Below, piece after piece: positions 1 to 5,586 of a stretch of 5,594 nucleotides of DNA. The position numbers and the translations under genes were made by a program. This DNA is from Candidatus Heimdallarchaeota archaeon (GTDB taxonomy: Archaea > Asgardarchaeota > Heimdallarchaeia > Heimdallarchaeales > Heimdallarchaeaceae): positions 1-5,594 of the forward strand of contig JAGLTP010000217.1 in assembly GCA_023135215.1 (NCBI GenBank), given 5' to 3'. The notes under the pieces are model-generated. The model worked only from the letters and a program-made list of their open reading frames with translations. It made no database searches and was not told the origin of the DNA. Position 1 is the stretch's first letter. Each line of letters starts with the position of its first letter.

Positions 1-221
1 CCTGCAACATCAACAGTTGTAATGTCCCATCCCTCAAAATTTATTGTATCTATATTCTGTCCAATTGTTGGTGTTAAACCAGCTTGAAAAGTACCTGTAT
101 TTACAAATTTTGTTAAGGTTGTTTTTCCTGCTGCATCTAGTCCCAGAATGAGTATCTTGGCTTTCTTCTCTGCTCTTAATTTTTTTATTAACCATCGAGA
201 GAAGTTGGACATAAAACTCAT
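1..221 (-). CDS. Arf/Sar-like small GTPase, N-terminal part (truncated by window edge)
   Basis: This is the first 73 codons plus two bases of a Ras-superfamily GTPase of the Arf/Sar type; the rest lies beyond base 1. Residues 1-16 form a likely amphipathic helix (MSFMSNFSRWLIKKLR), like the membrane-binding N-terminal helix of eukaryotic Arf. The P-loop GLDAAGKT is at residues 27-34 with catalytic-site K33 and T34. Switch I PTIG follows with the Mg-binding threonine T52, and the G3 motif DVAG (71-74) ends at the window edge. Arf proteins usually read DVGG there. Residue 2 is Ser, so the N-myristoylation glycine of Arf is absent. The start at 221 is preferred because a GGAG sequence (229-232) sits 7 nt upstream; Met4 at 212 has no such site. 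An overlapping frame starting at 234 is out of frame with these motifs. By homology it should bind and hydrolyse GTP, perhaps at membranes; its partners are unknown. Family assignment is strong, cellular role is not. Confidence 0.9.
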   Translation of the reverse strand, partial: MSFMSNFSRWLIKKLRAEKKAKILILGLDAAGKTTLTKFVNTGTFQAGLTPTIGQNIDTINFEGWDITTVDVA

Positions 222-228
222 TTGGATA

Positions 229-232
229 CTCC
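229..232 (-). promoter_or_regulatory. Shine-Dalgarno site of the Arf-like GTPase
   Basis: GGAG on the minus strand lies 7 nt before the ATG at 221. It supports that start over the in-frame ATG at 212, and over the ATG at 234, which opens a different frame. Confidence 0.55.
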
Positions 233-240
233 ATAAATTT

Positions 241-265
241 CTGATTTCTGTGCTGGATAAATCAG
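241..265. repeat. Inverted repeat at the GTPase promoter
   Basis: Perfect 7-bp arms, CTGATTT (241-247) and AAATCAG (259-265), are separated by 11 bp. The repeat lies 20-44 bp upstream of the GTPase ATG and spans the transcription start expected from the TATA-like box at 277-287. That position fits an operator or a 5'-leader hairpin. AT-rich sequence can give a 7-bp arm by chance, so function is unproven. Confidence 0.35.
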
Positions 266-276
266 TCTTTTGATTT

Positions 277-287
277 GATTTATATAC
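277..287 (-). promoter_or_regulatory. TATA-like box for the Arf-like GTPase
   Basis: The minus strand reads GTATATAAATC, preceded by purine-rich AAA that could serve as a BRE. Archaeal transcription starts about 25 bp downstream of the TATA box, so initiation is expected near 250-255. This would give a leader of about 30 nt carrying the GGAG site. It implies the GTPase is transcribed separately from the amidohydrolase gene upstream on the same strand. Confidence 0.5.
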
Positions 288-337
288 TTTAACCTATTGG
301 CGTCTTTTAAGAATAGTGATACTCTAAAACAGTTGAG

Positions 338-1738
338 TTACACAGAAGGATCGTACGAATTATTATAATTTGGAGAGATAAAAACACCTTTTCCCTTTTC
401 AGTGAGGAATTGTCCTTCTTCGTATACAATTTCTCCTCTACTAATTGTCTTTTCTATTTTTCCTTGTAGTTTCCACCCATCGAAAATTGTGATTTTTTGT
501 TTTGTGAACATGTTTTCATTTTTCAGGGCATATTCTTTTTCCATGTCTACAATAATTAAATCAGCATCCGAATTCAAGGAAATTGTTCCTTTTTTCGGGT
601 ATATTCCAAACCGCTTTGCAGGATTTGATGAAGTTAATTCTACATATCTCTGCAATGAGAGTTTCTTCTTATTGACAGCATCTAACAATAACGGAATCAT
701 TGTTTCCAAACCTGGGGTTCCTGATCCTATTCCAAAAATCCCATTCTCCTTGTTACTCATATCTTTTTCATCATAACTGTATGGTGAATGATCTGAAGCT
801 ATTATATCTATAGTACCATCATTTAACGCTATCCAAGCAGCCTTCACATGTTCTTTCGACCTTATTGGTGGGTCAGATTTTGCCCATGAACCTATCTTTT
901 CTGCTTCTTCTGATGTTAAAAATAGGTGATGAGGAGTCATCTCGCACGTTACATCCCATCCTTTCTGTTTAGCTATTTTAATAAAAGCAAAGGCTCTTTT
1001 TGAACTCATATGCACTAGGTTTAATTTCGTTTCAGCATGATTTGCTAATACCATAGCTCGCAAGCAAGCTTCATCTTCTGCAATTGCAGGACGGGAATCA
1101 GTATGTGCTTGAAAATCATATCTCCCTGCTGAAGTAAGTCTGTTTATTTCATCATTTATTATCGATTCATTTTCTGCATGTATACAGCTAACATAACCAA
1201 CTGCAGCTATTTTCGAAAAAATCTTTAGTAGAAAAGAATCATCTTTGGCAGAGAGATCTTTTAGTTCATACATTTCTTCTGGTGCGTCTAACATGAACGT
1301 TTTGAAAGCAATGGCACCTCTTGAAATTAATTCATCAATAGAGTCAATATTATTGTAACCTGCAGAACCAATAAGTCCAAAATCGACTAAACTTCTTTCT
1401 TTCATAGCTTTCAATTGCATATCAAATGATTCAATTACAGACTTGCCTTTGATTCCCATCGGCATTTCTAAAATGGTAGTTATCCCCCCAGAAGAAGCTG
1501 CTTGCGTTCCTGTAAAGAAATCTTCTCTATAAGAAAAATCTAGATCTAAAATATGAGTATGAACATCAATTCCACCTGGTAGAATAAATCGATTTACAGC
1601 ATTAATCGTTTTTTCAGCCGTAGGAAGAGTGTTTGTCTTACCAATTGCAATGATTTTTCCTTTATCTATACTTAATCCTGTCTCAATCATTTCATTTTCG
1701 ATAAACACTTTTCCGTTAATGATATTCAGATCGACCAT
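338..1738 (-). CDS. Cyclic amidohydrolase (allantoinase / hydantoinase / dihydroorotase family)
   Basis: A 466-residue metal-dependent amidohydrolase, full length for the allantoinase/dihydropyrimidinase group, expected to open a cyclic amide ring by hydrolysis in the cytoplasm. A small beta-sandwich part begins with DLNIINGKVF and is completed by the C-terminal segment (about 385-450); the TIM barrel lies between them. The whole dinuclear metal site is visible: HTH (H60, H62), carboxylated lysine K146 in AFKTFM, H187 in IHAEN, H243 in LVHMSS and D316 in ASDHSP. The segments EDFFTGTQAASSGGITT (72-88), CEMTPHH and SDPPIRS resemble allantoinase and hydantoinase more than classical PyrC, and the gene lies next to a hydantoin/allantoin-type racemase rather than pyrimidine genes. 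The start is well placed because DLxIxNG is the usual family beginning; the Shine-Dalgarno site is weak (AGAAG). It is divergent from the decarboxylase gene with 89 bp between them. The exact substrate (allantoin, hydantoin, dihydropyrimidine or dihydroorotate) cannot be settled from sequence alone. Confidence 0.9.
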   Translation of the reverse strand: MVDLNIINGKVFIENEMIETGLSIDKGKIIAIGKTNTLPTAEKTINAVNRFILPGGIDVHTHILDLDFSYREDFFTGTQAASSGGITTILEMPMGIKGKSVIESFDMQLKAMKERSLVDFGLIGSAGYNNIDSIDELISRGAIAFKTFMLDAPEEMYELKDLSAKDDSFLLKIFSKIAAVGYVSCIHAENESIINDEINRLTSAGRYDFQAHTDSRPAIAEDEACLRAMVLANHAETKLNLVHMSSKRAFAFIKIAKQKGWDVTCEMTPHHLFLTSEEAEKIGSWAKSDPPIRSKEHVKAAWIALNDGTIDIIASDHSPYSYDEKDMSNKENGIFGIGSGTPGLETMIPLLLDAVNKKKLSLQRYVELTSSNPAKRFGIYPKKGTISLNSDADLIIVDMEKEYALKNENMFTKQKITIFDGWKLQGKIEKTISRGEIVYEEGQFLTEKGKGVFISPNYNNSYDPSV

Positions 1739-1760
1739 ATATCTTCTATCCGATTCCTTT

Positions 1761-1786
1761 TTTTACAGTACTTTTATTTTACAGTA
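1761..1786. repeat. Pair of direct repeats in the divergent promoter region
   Basis: TTTTACAGTA occurs exactly twice, at 1761-1770 and 1777-1786, 16 bp apart start to start. The pair sits in the 89-bp gap between the divergent amidohydrolase and decarboxylase genes, where one bound regulator could affect both promoters. Identical decamers in so short a gap are suggestive of an operator, but the T-rich background lowers the significance. Confidence 0.45.
1771..1780 (+). promoter_or_regulatory. Possible TATA-like element for the decarboxylase-racemase operon
   Basis: CTTTTATTTT on the plus strand would place transcription initiation near 1800, giving a leader of about 28 nt that contains the strong Shine-Dalgarno site at 1812-1819. 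A second AT-rich stretch (1790-1797) is too close to that site to be a likely TATA box for this strand. The element lies between the two direct repeats and overlaps the second. Confidence 0.3.
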
Positions 1787-1788
1787 GA

Positions 1789-1799
1789 ATAATATATCT
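1789..1799 (-). promoter_or_regulatory. Possible TATA-like element for the amidohydrolase gene
   Basis: The minus strand reads AGATATATTAT here, preceded by AA as a possible BRE. A start about 25 bp downstream (near 1765) would give a leader of roughly 27 nt. The direct repeats would then lie between this TATA element and the start point, the usual position for repression. The assignment rests only on position and composition. Confidence 0.35.
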
Positions 1800-1811
1800 T
1801 TAAATCTTCGT

Positions 1812-1819
1812 GAGGAGAG
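1812..1819 (+). promoter_or_regulatory. Shine-Dalgarno site of the decarboxylase
   Basis: GAGGAGAG ends 8 nt before the ATG at 1828, a strong match to the anti-Shine-Dalgarno sequence. It fixes the start at 1828 rather than at the later in-frame Met19. Confidence 0.7.
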
Positions 1820-1827
1820 AATAAACT

Positions 1828-3213
1828 ATGCAAAAGAAAGATAAGGAACTCATTTTTTCTGGTGCATCTCCAACCAAAGTTATGGAGGACTTGCAACCAC
1901 TTGTTGATTTCCAAGAGGAGGGGATTTCAACTGAAAAACTCAATCAGATGTTAGAAGAAAAGTTACTTCCCCATTTGATGAAGTATAACCAACCAGGATT
2001 TCTTTCTATGTTTAATGATTTTCCTGAGAAAGGGGCAAAAATGGGTGCAAAACTTGCTCTAGAATATAATCAAGGAGTAACAGATTGGTATGTATCACCT
2101 GGTGGAGCAATGCTAGAAGAACTCTGTATCAAAGCGCTTTGTTCTCTTTTCAAACTAGATGCAGAGTCAGATGGAACATTTATGTATTCAGGAACATATG
2201 CTAATCAAGAGGCTTTATATCTAGCACTTCATTGGAAAGCTGAGCAAAAGGGATTTGATTTTGCACAAGAGGGATTCAAAGGTTTTGAAAACCCGGAACG
2301 ATTAGTAGTTTTAACCTCTATTGATGCACATTTTTCACTCAAACATGCTGTAAGAATATTAGGGCTTGGAGAAAAGAATCTTCTGACTTTAAAGGTAGAT
2401 GAAAATAGAAGGATAGATATTCCTAAGATGGAGGAAGCTATAACCAAATTGCATGAAAACCATGATATCTTCTGTGTTGTTGTAACTACAGGAACAACAT
2501 CTACAGGATCAATCGATAATGTGCAACAAATTTCTAAGGTGTGTCAGAGAATAGGTGCTTGGTTACATGTAGATGGTGCTTATGGTTTAGCTTACTCGTT
2601 GGTTCCTGAATATAAAGAAAGATTCAGAGGAATAGAACTTGCGGATTCAGTATCATGGGATCCACATAAGCAGTTTGGCACTCCCATTCCAAATTCTGTT
2701 CTTTTTGTTCGTCGCAAAGAGGATTTCAATCGGATGGCATTACGTAGCGATTATATATACCGAGAAGGAGAAAGCGTTCCAAGTCCTGGATTGAAATCTC
2801 CTCCATCTACTAGACCATTTTCAGCATTACCTTTAGTAACTTCAATCAAATATCAGGGAATTTCGAAAATACTTGAAAGACTTAGATCACCACTTCAAGC
2901 TATTGAAGCTGTTTATAATTTACTCAAAACTGATTCAGAAATAGAACTGTGTAATAAGCCAGAAACAGGTATAATTTGCTTCCGTATTAAAGATGAGCAA
3001 ATTTCTGAAAATCAAATGAACCATTTTCTAAAACTAGTTTACGAAGAAGTTATCTCAGGGAGAAAACATTCAATATCTTTTACCAAATTAGGAGATAAAG
3101 CTGTTCTAAGATTAGTAGCAATTACTCCAACAACAGCAGAAACCTTAATGAAAACTGTCTCTTATGTGAAGAAAAAAGCTAGAATCATTGCTAGTAGAGG
3201 AGTACTATCATGA
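1828..3213 (+). CDS. PLP-dependent group II amino-acid decarboxylase
   Basis: A 461-residue fold-type I PLP enzyme of the group II decarboxylase family (aromatic-L-amino-acid, glutamate, diaminobutyrate and aspartate decarboxylases), removing CO2 from an amino acid to give an amine. Motifs appear in the family order: QPGFL (55-59) and SPGGAMLEE (90-98) in the N-terminal region; SGTYANQEAL (121-130) in the cofactor phosphate region; DAHFSLKHA (166-174), with H168 expected to stack on the PLP ring; HVDGAYG (247-253), with D249 binding the pyridine nitrogen; and DPHKQ (278-282), with K281 as the Schiff-base lysine. HVDAAYG is more usual, so G250 is a small variation. The protein is longer than archaeal MfnA tyrosine/aspartate decarboxylases and lacks their compact N-terminus. 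It is the first gene of an operon with the racemase. Diaminobutyrate is an attractive substrate because a diaminobutyrate-type aminotransferase lies nearby, but aspartate, glutamate or an aromatic amino acid cannot be excluded. Confidence 0.9.
   Translation: MQKKDKELIFSGASPTKVMEDLQPLVDFQEEGISTEKLNQMLEEKLLPHLMKYNQPGFLSMFNDFPEKGAKMGAKLALEYNQGVTDWYVSPGGAMLEELCIKALCSLFKLDAESDGTFMYSGTYANQEALYLALHWKAEQKGFDFAQEGFKGFENPERLVVLTSIDAHFSLKHAVRILGLGEKNLLTLKVDENRRIDIPKMEEAITKLHENHDIFCVVVTTGTTSTGSIDNVQQISKVCQRIGAWLHVDGAYGLAYSLVPEYKERFRGIELADSVSWDPHKQFGTPIPNSVLFVRRKEDFNRMALRSDYIYREGESVPSPGLKSPPSTRPFSALPLVTSIKYQGISKILERLRSPLQAIEAVYNLLKTDSEIELCNKPETGIICFRIKDEQISENQMNHFLKLVYEEVISGRKHSISFTKLGDKAVLRLVAITPTTAETLMKTVSYVKKKARIIASRGVLS
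3196..3202 (+). promoter_or_regulatory. Shine-Dalgarno site of the racemase, inside the decarboxylase gene
   Basis: AGAGGAG lies 7 nt before the racemase ATG at 3210 and is within the last codons of the decarboxylase. With the ATGA stop/start overlap (3210-3213) it indicates translational coupling. Confidence 0.65.
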
Positions 3214-3881
3214 AAATATTGATTATAAATCCAAATAGTGATTTGGAAATGACTAAAGCAATTCAAGAAACTGCAGATGCATTTGTAGATAGTGATGTAG
3301 AGGTTGTTTGTAAACATACAGCTGGAGCACCTAAATTCATCGAAACCTACGAAGATCAAATCAATGCTGCTCCTGGAATGATACAACTTGTTAAAGAAAA
3401 TAAAAATGAATTTGATGGCATCGTTATTGCATGTCATTGTGATCCTAATCTTGATGTAATCAAAGAAATAACTAGCAAACCTGTTGTAGGAATGGGAGAA
3501 GCTTCTATGAAATTAGCATCAATGATAGGACATAGTTTTTCCGTTATTTCTATGACCGAACAGTCCATCCCTAATAAGGAAGTTTTGATTGGAAAATATC
3601 ATCTACAAGATGTTTTAGCCTCTGTTAGAGCTCCAAATGAAAAGCATAAAAACCTGAGTGACGAAGAAAAATACTTAGAAACAGCTAAACTTGCTATAAA
3701 AGAAGATAGAGCTGAAGTAATTGTTTTGGGGTGTGCAGGAATGACGGGAATGGATAAAAGATTGGAAAAAAAACTTGGTGTTCCAGTTCTAGATGGTGTT
3801 GTTTGTGCTCTTATTATTCTACTTGGTTTAGTGAGATATAATATCTCAACAAGCAAAATCAGAAAATATAAATCTTCGTAA
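3210..3881 (+). CDS. Asp/Glu/hydantoin racemase family protein (hydantoin or allantoin racemase type)
   Basis: A 223-residue cofactor-independent racemase of the Asp/Glu/hydantoin racemase superfamily, using two cysteines for two-base proton exchange at a chiral carbon. The N-terminus MKILIINPNS is typical of the hydantoin-racemase branch. The first catalytic cysteine is C75 in IACHCDPNLD (family usual ACFGDPGL) and the second is C175 in VLGCAGM. PVVGMGEASM (91-100), VPVLDGVV (191-198) and the C-terminal TSK (214-216) before the end also match this branch; aspartate and glutamate racemases instead carry CNTA-type motifs. C77 is an extra cysteine two residues from the catalytic one. The gene starts inside the stop codon of the decarboxylase, so the two are probably made together. 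Its likely partner is the divergent amidohydrolase, because hydantoinases and allantoinases are enantioselective and a racemase lets both isomers be used. Racemisation of an amino-acid substrate for the decarboxylase is a less likely alternative. Confidence 0.88.
   Translation: MKILIINPNSDLEMTKAIQETADAFVDSDVEVVCKHTAGAPKFIETYEDQINAAPGMIQLVKENKNEFDGIVIACHCDPNLDVIKEITSKPVVGMGEASMKLASMIGHSFSVISMTEQSIPNKEVLIGKYHLQDVLASVRAPNEKHKNLSDEEKYLETAKLAIKEDRAEVIVLGCAGMTGMDKRLEKKLGVPVLDGVVCALIILLGLVRYNISTSKIRKYKSS
3832..3848. repeat. Perfect 17-bp palindrome near the 3' end of the racemase gene
   Basis: TGAGATAT-A-ATATCTCA has 8-bp arms around one base. As RNA it could fold into a 6-bp stem with a 5-nt loop. 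It ends 33 bp before the racemase stop and lies about 41 bp beyond the stop of the convergent aminotransferase gene. No good U-tract follows directly on either strand, so a bacterial-type terminator is not claimed. Confidence 0.4.
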
Positions 3882-3888
3882 CCTTTAA

Positions 3889-5265
3889 TCAAGCTATTTC
3901 AGATTCAATCTTTTCTATTGATTCAATACAGATATCAATTCCAATTTCAGCTAATTTCCTAGTTATTACAAGAGGAGGAAGGAATCGTAGTACATTATTG
4001 TAGTGTCCACCTATTTCTATAATCACACCTCTTTGAAACATCTCATCTCGTATTTTTGAACATAGCTCTGGAGATGGTTTCTTAGTTTCTTTGTTTGAAA
4101 CAATTTCGATCCCAATCATCAATCCTTTTCCCCTAACTTCACCAACAATTGCAGAATTTCTTTCACATTTTTGCAGTTTCATCTTCATATGATTCCCAAG
4201 CTCTTCTGCATAATTTGCTAGATTATTCTCTAGCATGAAATCAATAGAAGCAGAACCAGCTGCCATAGCAGTAACATTACCTCGGAAAGTACCTATATGA
4301 GCAGCTTTTGACCAAACATCCAAATCCTTTCTATAGGCAATAGCTGAAAGAGGGTATCCTCCACCTAATGCTTTTGATAATGTAATAATATCTGGCGATG
4401 CTCCTGAGTGTTCGGAAGAGAAGAATTTTCCTGTTCTACAAAATCCTGCCTGGATTTCATCAAAGACTATTGGGATTTCATAGTTGTTATTTATATCTGC
4501 TATTCTTTTGATAAAACTATTATGAGGGACTATGGTTCCACCTTCTCCTTGAATTGGCTCTATGATAGTCATAGCTGGATCAACAACTCCAGAATGAGGG
4601 TCTTCTAAGATATGTTCATAGAAATTTGCAGAAGCTTCAGCACATTCTTCTGTTGTTTCGGTATTGAATGGACACCTGTAAGAATACGCATACGGAACAA
4701 AATGAACTTCAGGTATTAAAGGTAAATAATTTTTTTTCCAAAATTTGCCAGAAGTTAAAGCTAGAGCTCCTGAAGACATCCCATGATAAGCACCTTCAAA
4801 TGCAATTAATCCATGTCTTTTTGTTATTATCTTAGACAATTTGATTGCACTTTCCACTGCATCAGAACCTGTTGGGCCACCAAATATGATTTTAGAGTTA
4901 TTCTTTAAATCACCAGGAAGAACGCTCTGAATTTTTTCGATAATCTCTAATCGTATTTCTGTGGGAAAATCTAGAGTGTGAGTTATATTCTTCTGAATTT
5001 CTATTACTTTTTCTTCGATATAGGGATTACAATGACCTAGAGCTAAAACACCTGCACCACCGAAAAAATCAATGAGAATATTATCATCAACGTCTTTTAT
5101 TGTTGCACCAAATCCTTGAGCGAAAGCTATAGGAGAACCTTTGGGATAAGACACAGGTTTGCCTTCTAGTTTCTCCTGTTGACTTAAAATCTTCCTTGAA
5201 TTGGTTCCTGGAATTTCACCTTGTATTTTCGGAGCTTCTTTGAAACTTAGTTCCTCAAATTTCAT
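3889..5265 (-). CDS. Class III aminotransferase, diaminobutyrate-2-oxoglutarate transaminase type
   Basis: A 458-residue PLP-dependent class III aminotransferase of normal length, transferring an amino group between an amine-bearing substrate and a keto acid. Visible landmarks are the cofactor phosphate loop GGPTGSDAVESA (129-140), YHG (160-162) for ring stacking, IEPIQGEGG (235-243), DEIQAG with D269 on the pyridine nitrogen, TLSKALGGGYP with Schiff-base lysine K298, and GTFRGN with T326. YAYSYRCPF (192-200), GTFRGN (325-330) and the late IIEIGGHYNNVLRFLPPLVIT (415-435) segment recall diaminobutyrate aminotransferases, including those in siderophore and 1,3-diaminopropane pathways, more than GABA or acetylornithine transaminases. 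The likely reaction is L-aspartate 4-semialdehyde plus glutamate to L-2,4-diaminobutyrate plus 2-oxoglutarate. There is no Shine-Dalgarno site before the ATG, and a TATA-like box lies 24-31 bp upstream, suggesting leaderless mRNA. It converges on the racemase gene with a 7-bp gap. The class is certain, the substrate only probable. Confidence 0.9.
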   Translation of the reverse strand: MKFEELSFKEAPKIQGEIPGTNSRKILSQQEKLEGKPVSYPKGSPIAFAQGFGATIKDVDDNILIDFFGGAGVLALGHCNPYIEEKVIEIQKNITHTLDFPTEIRLEIIEKIQSVLPGDLKNNSKIIFGGPTGSDAVESAIKLSKIITKRHGLIAFEGAYHGMSSGALALTSGKFWKKNYLPLIPEVHFVPYAYSYRCPFNTETTEECAEASANFYEHILEDPHSGVVDPAMTIIEPIQGEGGTIVPHNSFIKRIADINNNYEIPIVFDEIQAGFCRTGKFFSSEHSGASPDIITLSKALGGGYPLSAIAYRKDLDVWSKAAHIGTFRGNVTAMAAGSASIDFMLENNLANYAEELGNHMKMKLQKCERNSAIVGEVRGKGLMIGIEIVSNKETKKPSPELCSKIRDEMFQRGVIIEIGGHYNNVLRFLPPLVITRKLAEIGIDICIESIEKIESEIA

Positions 5266-5285
5266 ATGCTTAAAATAAAATTATT

Positions 5286-5301
5286 AAGTATTAAAGTATT
5301 A
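5286..5301. repeat. Tandem 8-bp repeat upstream of the aminotransferase
   Basis: AAGTATTA occurs twice head to tail (5286-5293 and 5294-5301), in the 57-bp gap between the zinc-ribbon and aminotransferase genes. It overlaps the proposed TATA element, so it could be an operator. Its AT-only character apart from one G per unit makes chance plausible. Confidence 0.35.
5289..5296 (-). promoter_or_regulatory. TATA-like element of the aminotransferase gene
   Basis: The minus strand reads CTTTAATA, 24-31 bp upstream of the ATG at 5265. This spacing puts the transcription start at or next to the start codon, which agrees with the lack of any Shine-Dalgarno sequence in the T/A-rich stretch before it. 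A leaderless transcript is therefore inferred. Confidence 0.35.
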
Positions 5302-5322
5302 GTGGAGCTACATTAGCAGAGG

Positions 5323-5586
5323 TTAATGTACTATTCTTGAAAGTTTAGCCCCACATCTTGGACATGAGTAGGTTTTTGGAGGTATTTCTAAATTGCAGTT
5401 TGGACAGAATTTGATTTTTTGAGTATCAACACTTGTTTCGCTTCCTAATGGTTGGAGTAATATTCCTTTTTCTTTGACTTCCCATGTGTATAGAAACGCT
5501 CCTGAAACTTCCTCTACAGCATTTTCTGGAAGAGTTATTCTATTTTGATTATCCATAACAAGTAGTCTGGAACTATCAAGATCCAT
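5323..5586 (-). CDS. Small AbrB-like (SpoVT/MazE fold) protein with C-terminal zinc ribbon
   Basis: An 87-residue protein in two parts. Residues about 7-47 (VMDNQNRITLPENAVEEV ... GILLQPL) match the swapped-hairpin AbrB/MazE pattern: a short strand, an R-I-x-L-P turn, a helix and a second strand pair ending in a hydrophobic G-I-x-L segment. The C-terminal part holds four cysteines as CPNC (61-64) and CPRC (75-78), a rubredoxin-like zinc ribbon with a 10-residue spacer. AbrB-fold proteins are usually dimeric DNA-binding regulators or antitoxins; the zinc ribbon may stabilise it or add a nucleic-acid or protein contact. No toxin gene is visible beside it. It lies 57 bp upstream of the aminotransferase on the same strand, so it could regulate that gene or be unrelated. 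The start is 8 bp from the window edge and no stop precedes it in frame, so an upstream start cannot be ruled out, although the AbrB part looks complete. Confidence 0.75.
   Translation of the reverse strand: MDLDSSRLLVMDNQNRITLPENAVEEVSGAFLYTWEVKEKGILLQPLGSETSVDTQKIKFCPNCNLEIPPKTYSCPRCGAKLSRIVH

Noticed and set aside
34..234. Open frame of 66 codons on the minus strand with ATG at 234
   Set aside because: It overlaps the Arf-like GTPase in another frame; only the frame starting at 221 carries the P-loop, switch I and DxxG motifs.
402..776. 124-codon open frame on the plus strand
   Set aside because: It is antisense to the amidohydrolase, shows no domain pattern, and its hydrophobic and serine/phenylalanine-rich content is what the opposite strand of AT-rich coding DNA gives.
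338..1738. Reading the amidohydrolase as PyrC (dihydroorotase) of pyrimidine synthesis
   Set aside because: The metal site is shared by the whole family, but the SDPPIRS and ASDHSP segments and the racemase neighbour fit the allantoinase/hydantoinase group better, and no pyrimidine genes are present. It is not fully excluded.
2229..2447. 72-codon minus-strand frame inside the decarboxylase
   Set aside because: It is a shadow of the decarboxylase, covering the PLP-histidine region of the real gene.
3162..3437. 91-codon minus-strand frame across the decarboxylase/racemase junction
   Set aside because: It is antisense to two genes with conserved motifs, and its composition is rich in F, I, C and N without recognisable motifs.
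3599..3892. 97-codon minus-strand frame opposite the racemase end
   Set aside because: It is antisense to conserved racemase motifs including GCAGM, overlaps the end of the aminotransferase, and has no support as a gene.
4408..4608. 66-codon plus-strand frame inside the aminotransferase
   Set aside because: It is antisense to the DEIQAG and IEPIQGEGG motifs and has no independent features.
5323..5586. Type II toxin-antitoxin antitoxin
   Set aside because: The AbrB/MazE-like fold would allow it, but no small toxin frame adjoins on the visible side, and MazE-type antitoxins do not normally carry a zinc ribbon. The other side lies outside the window.
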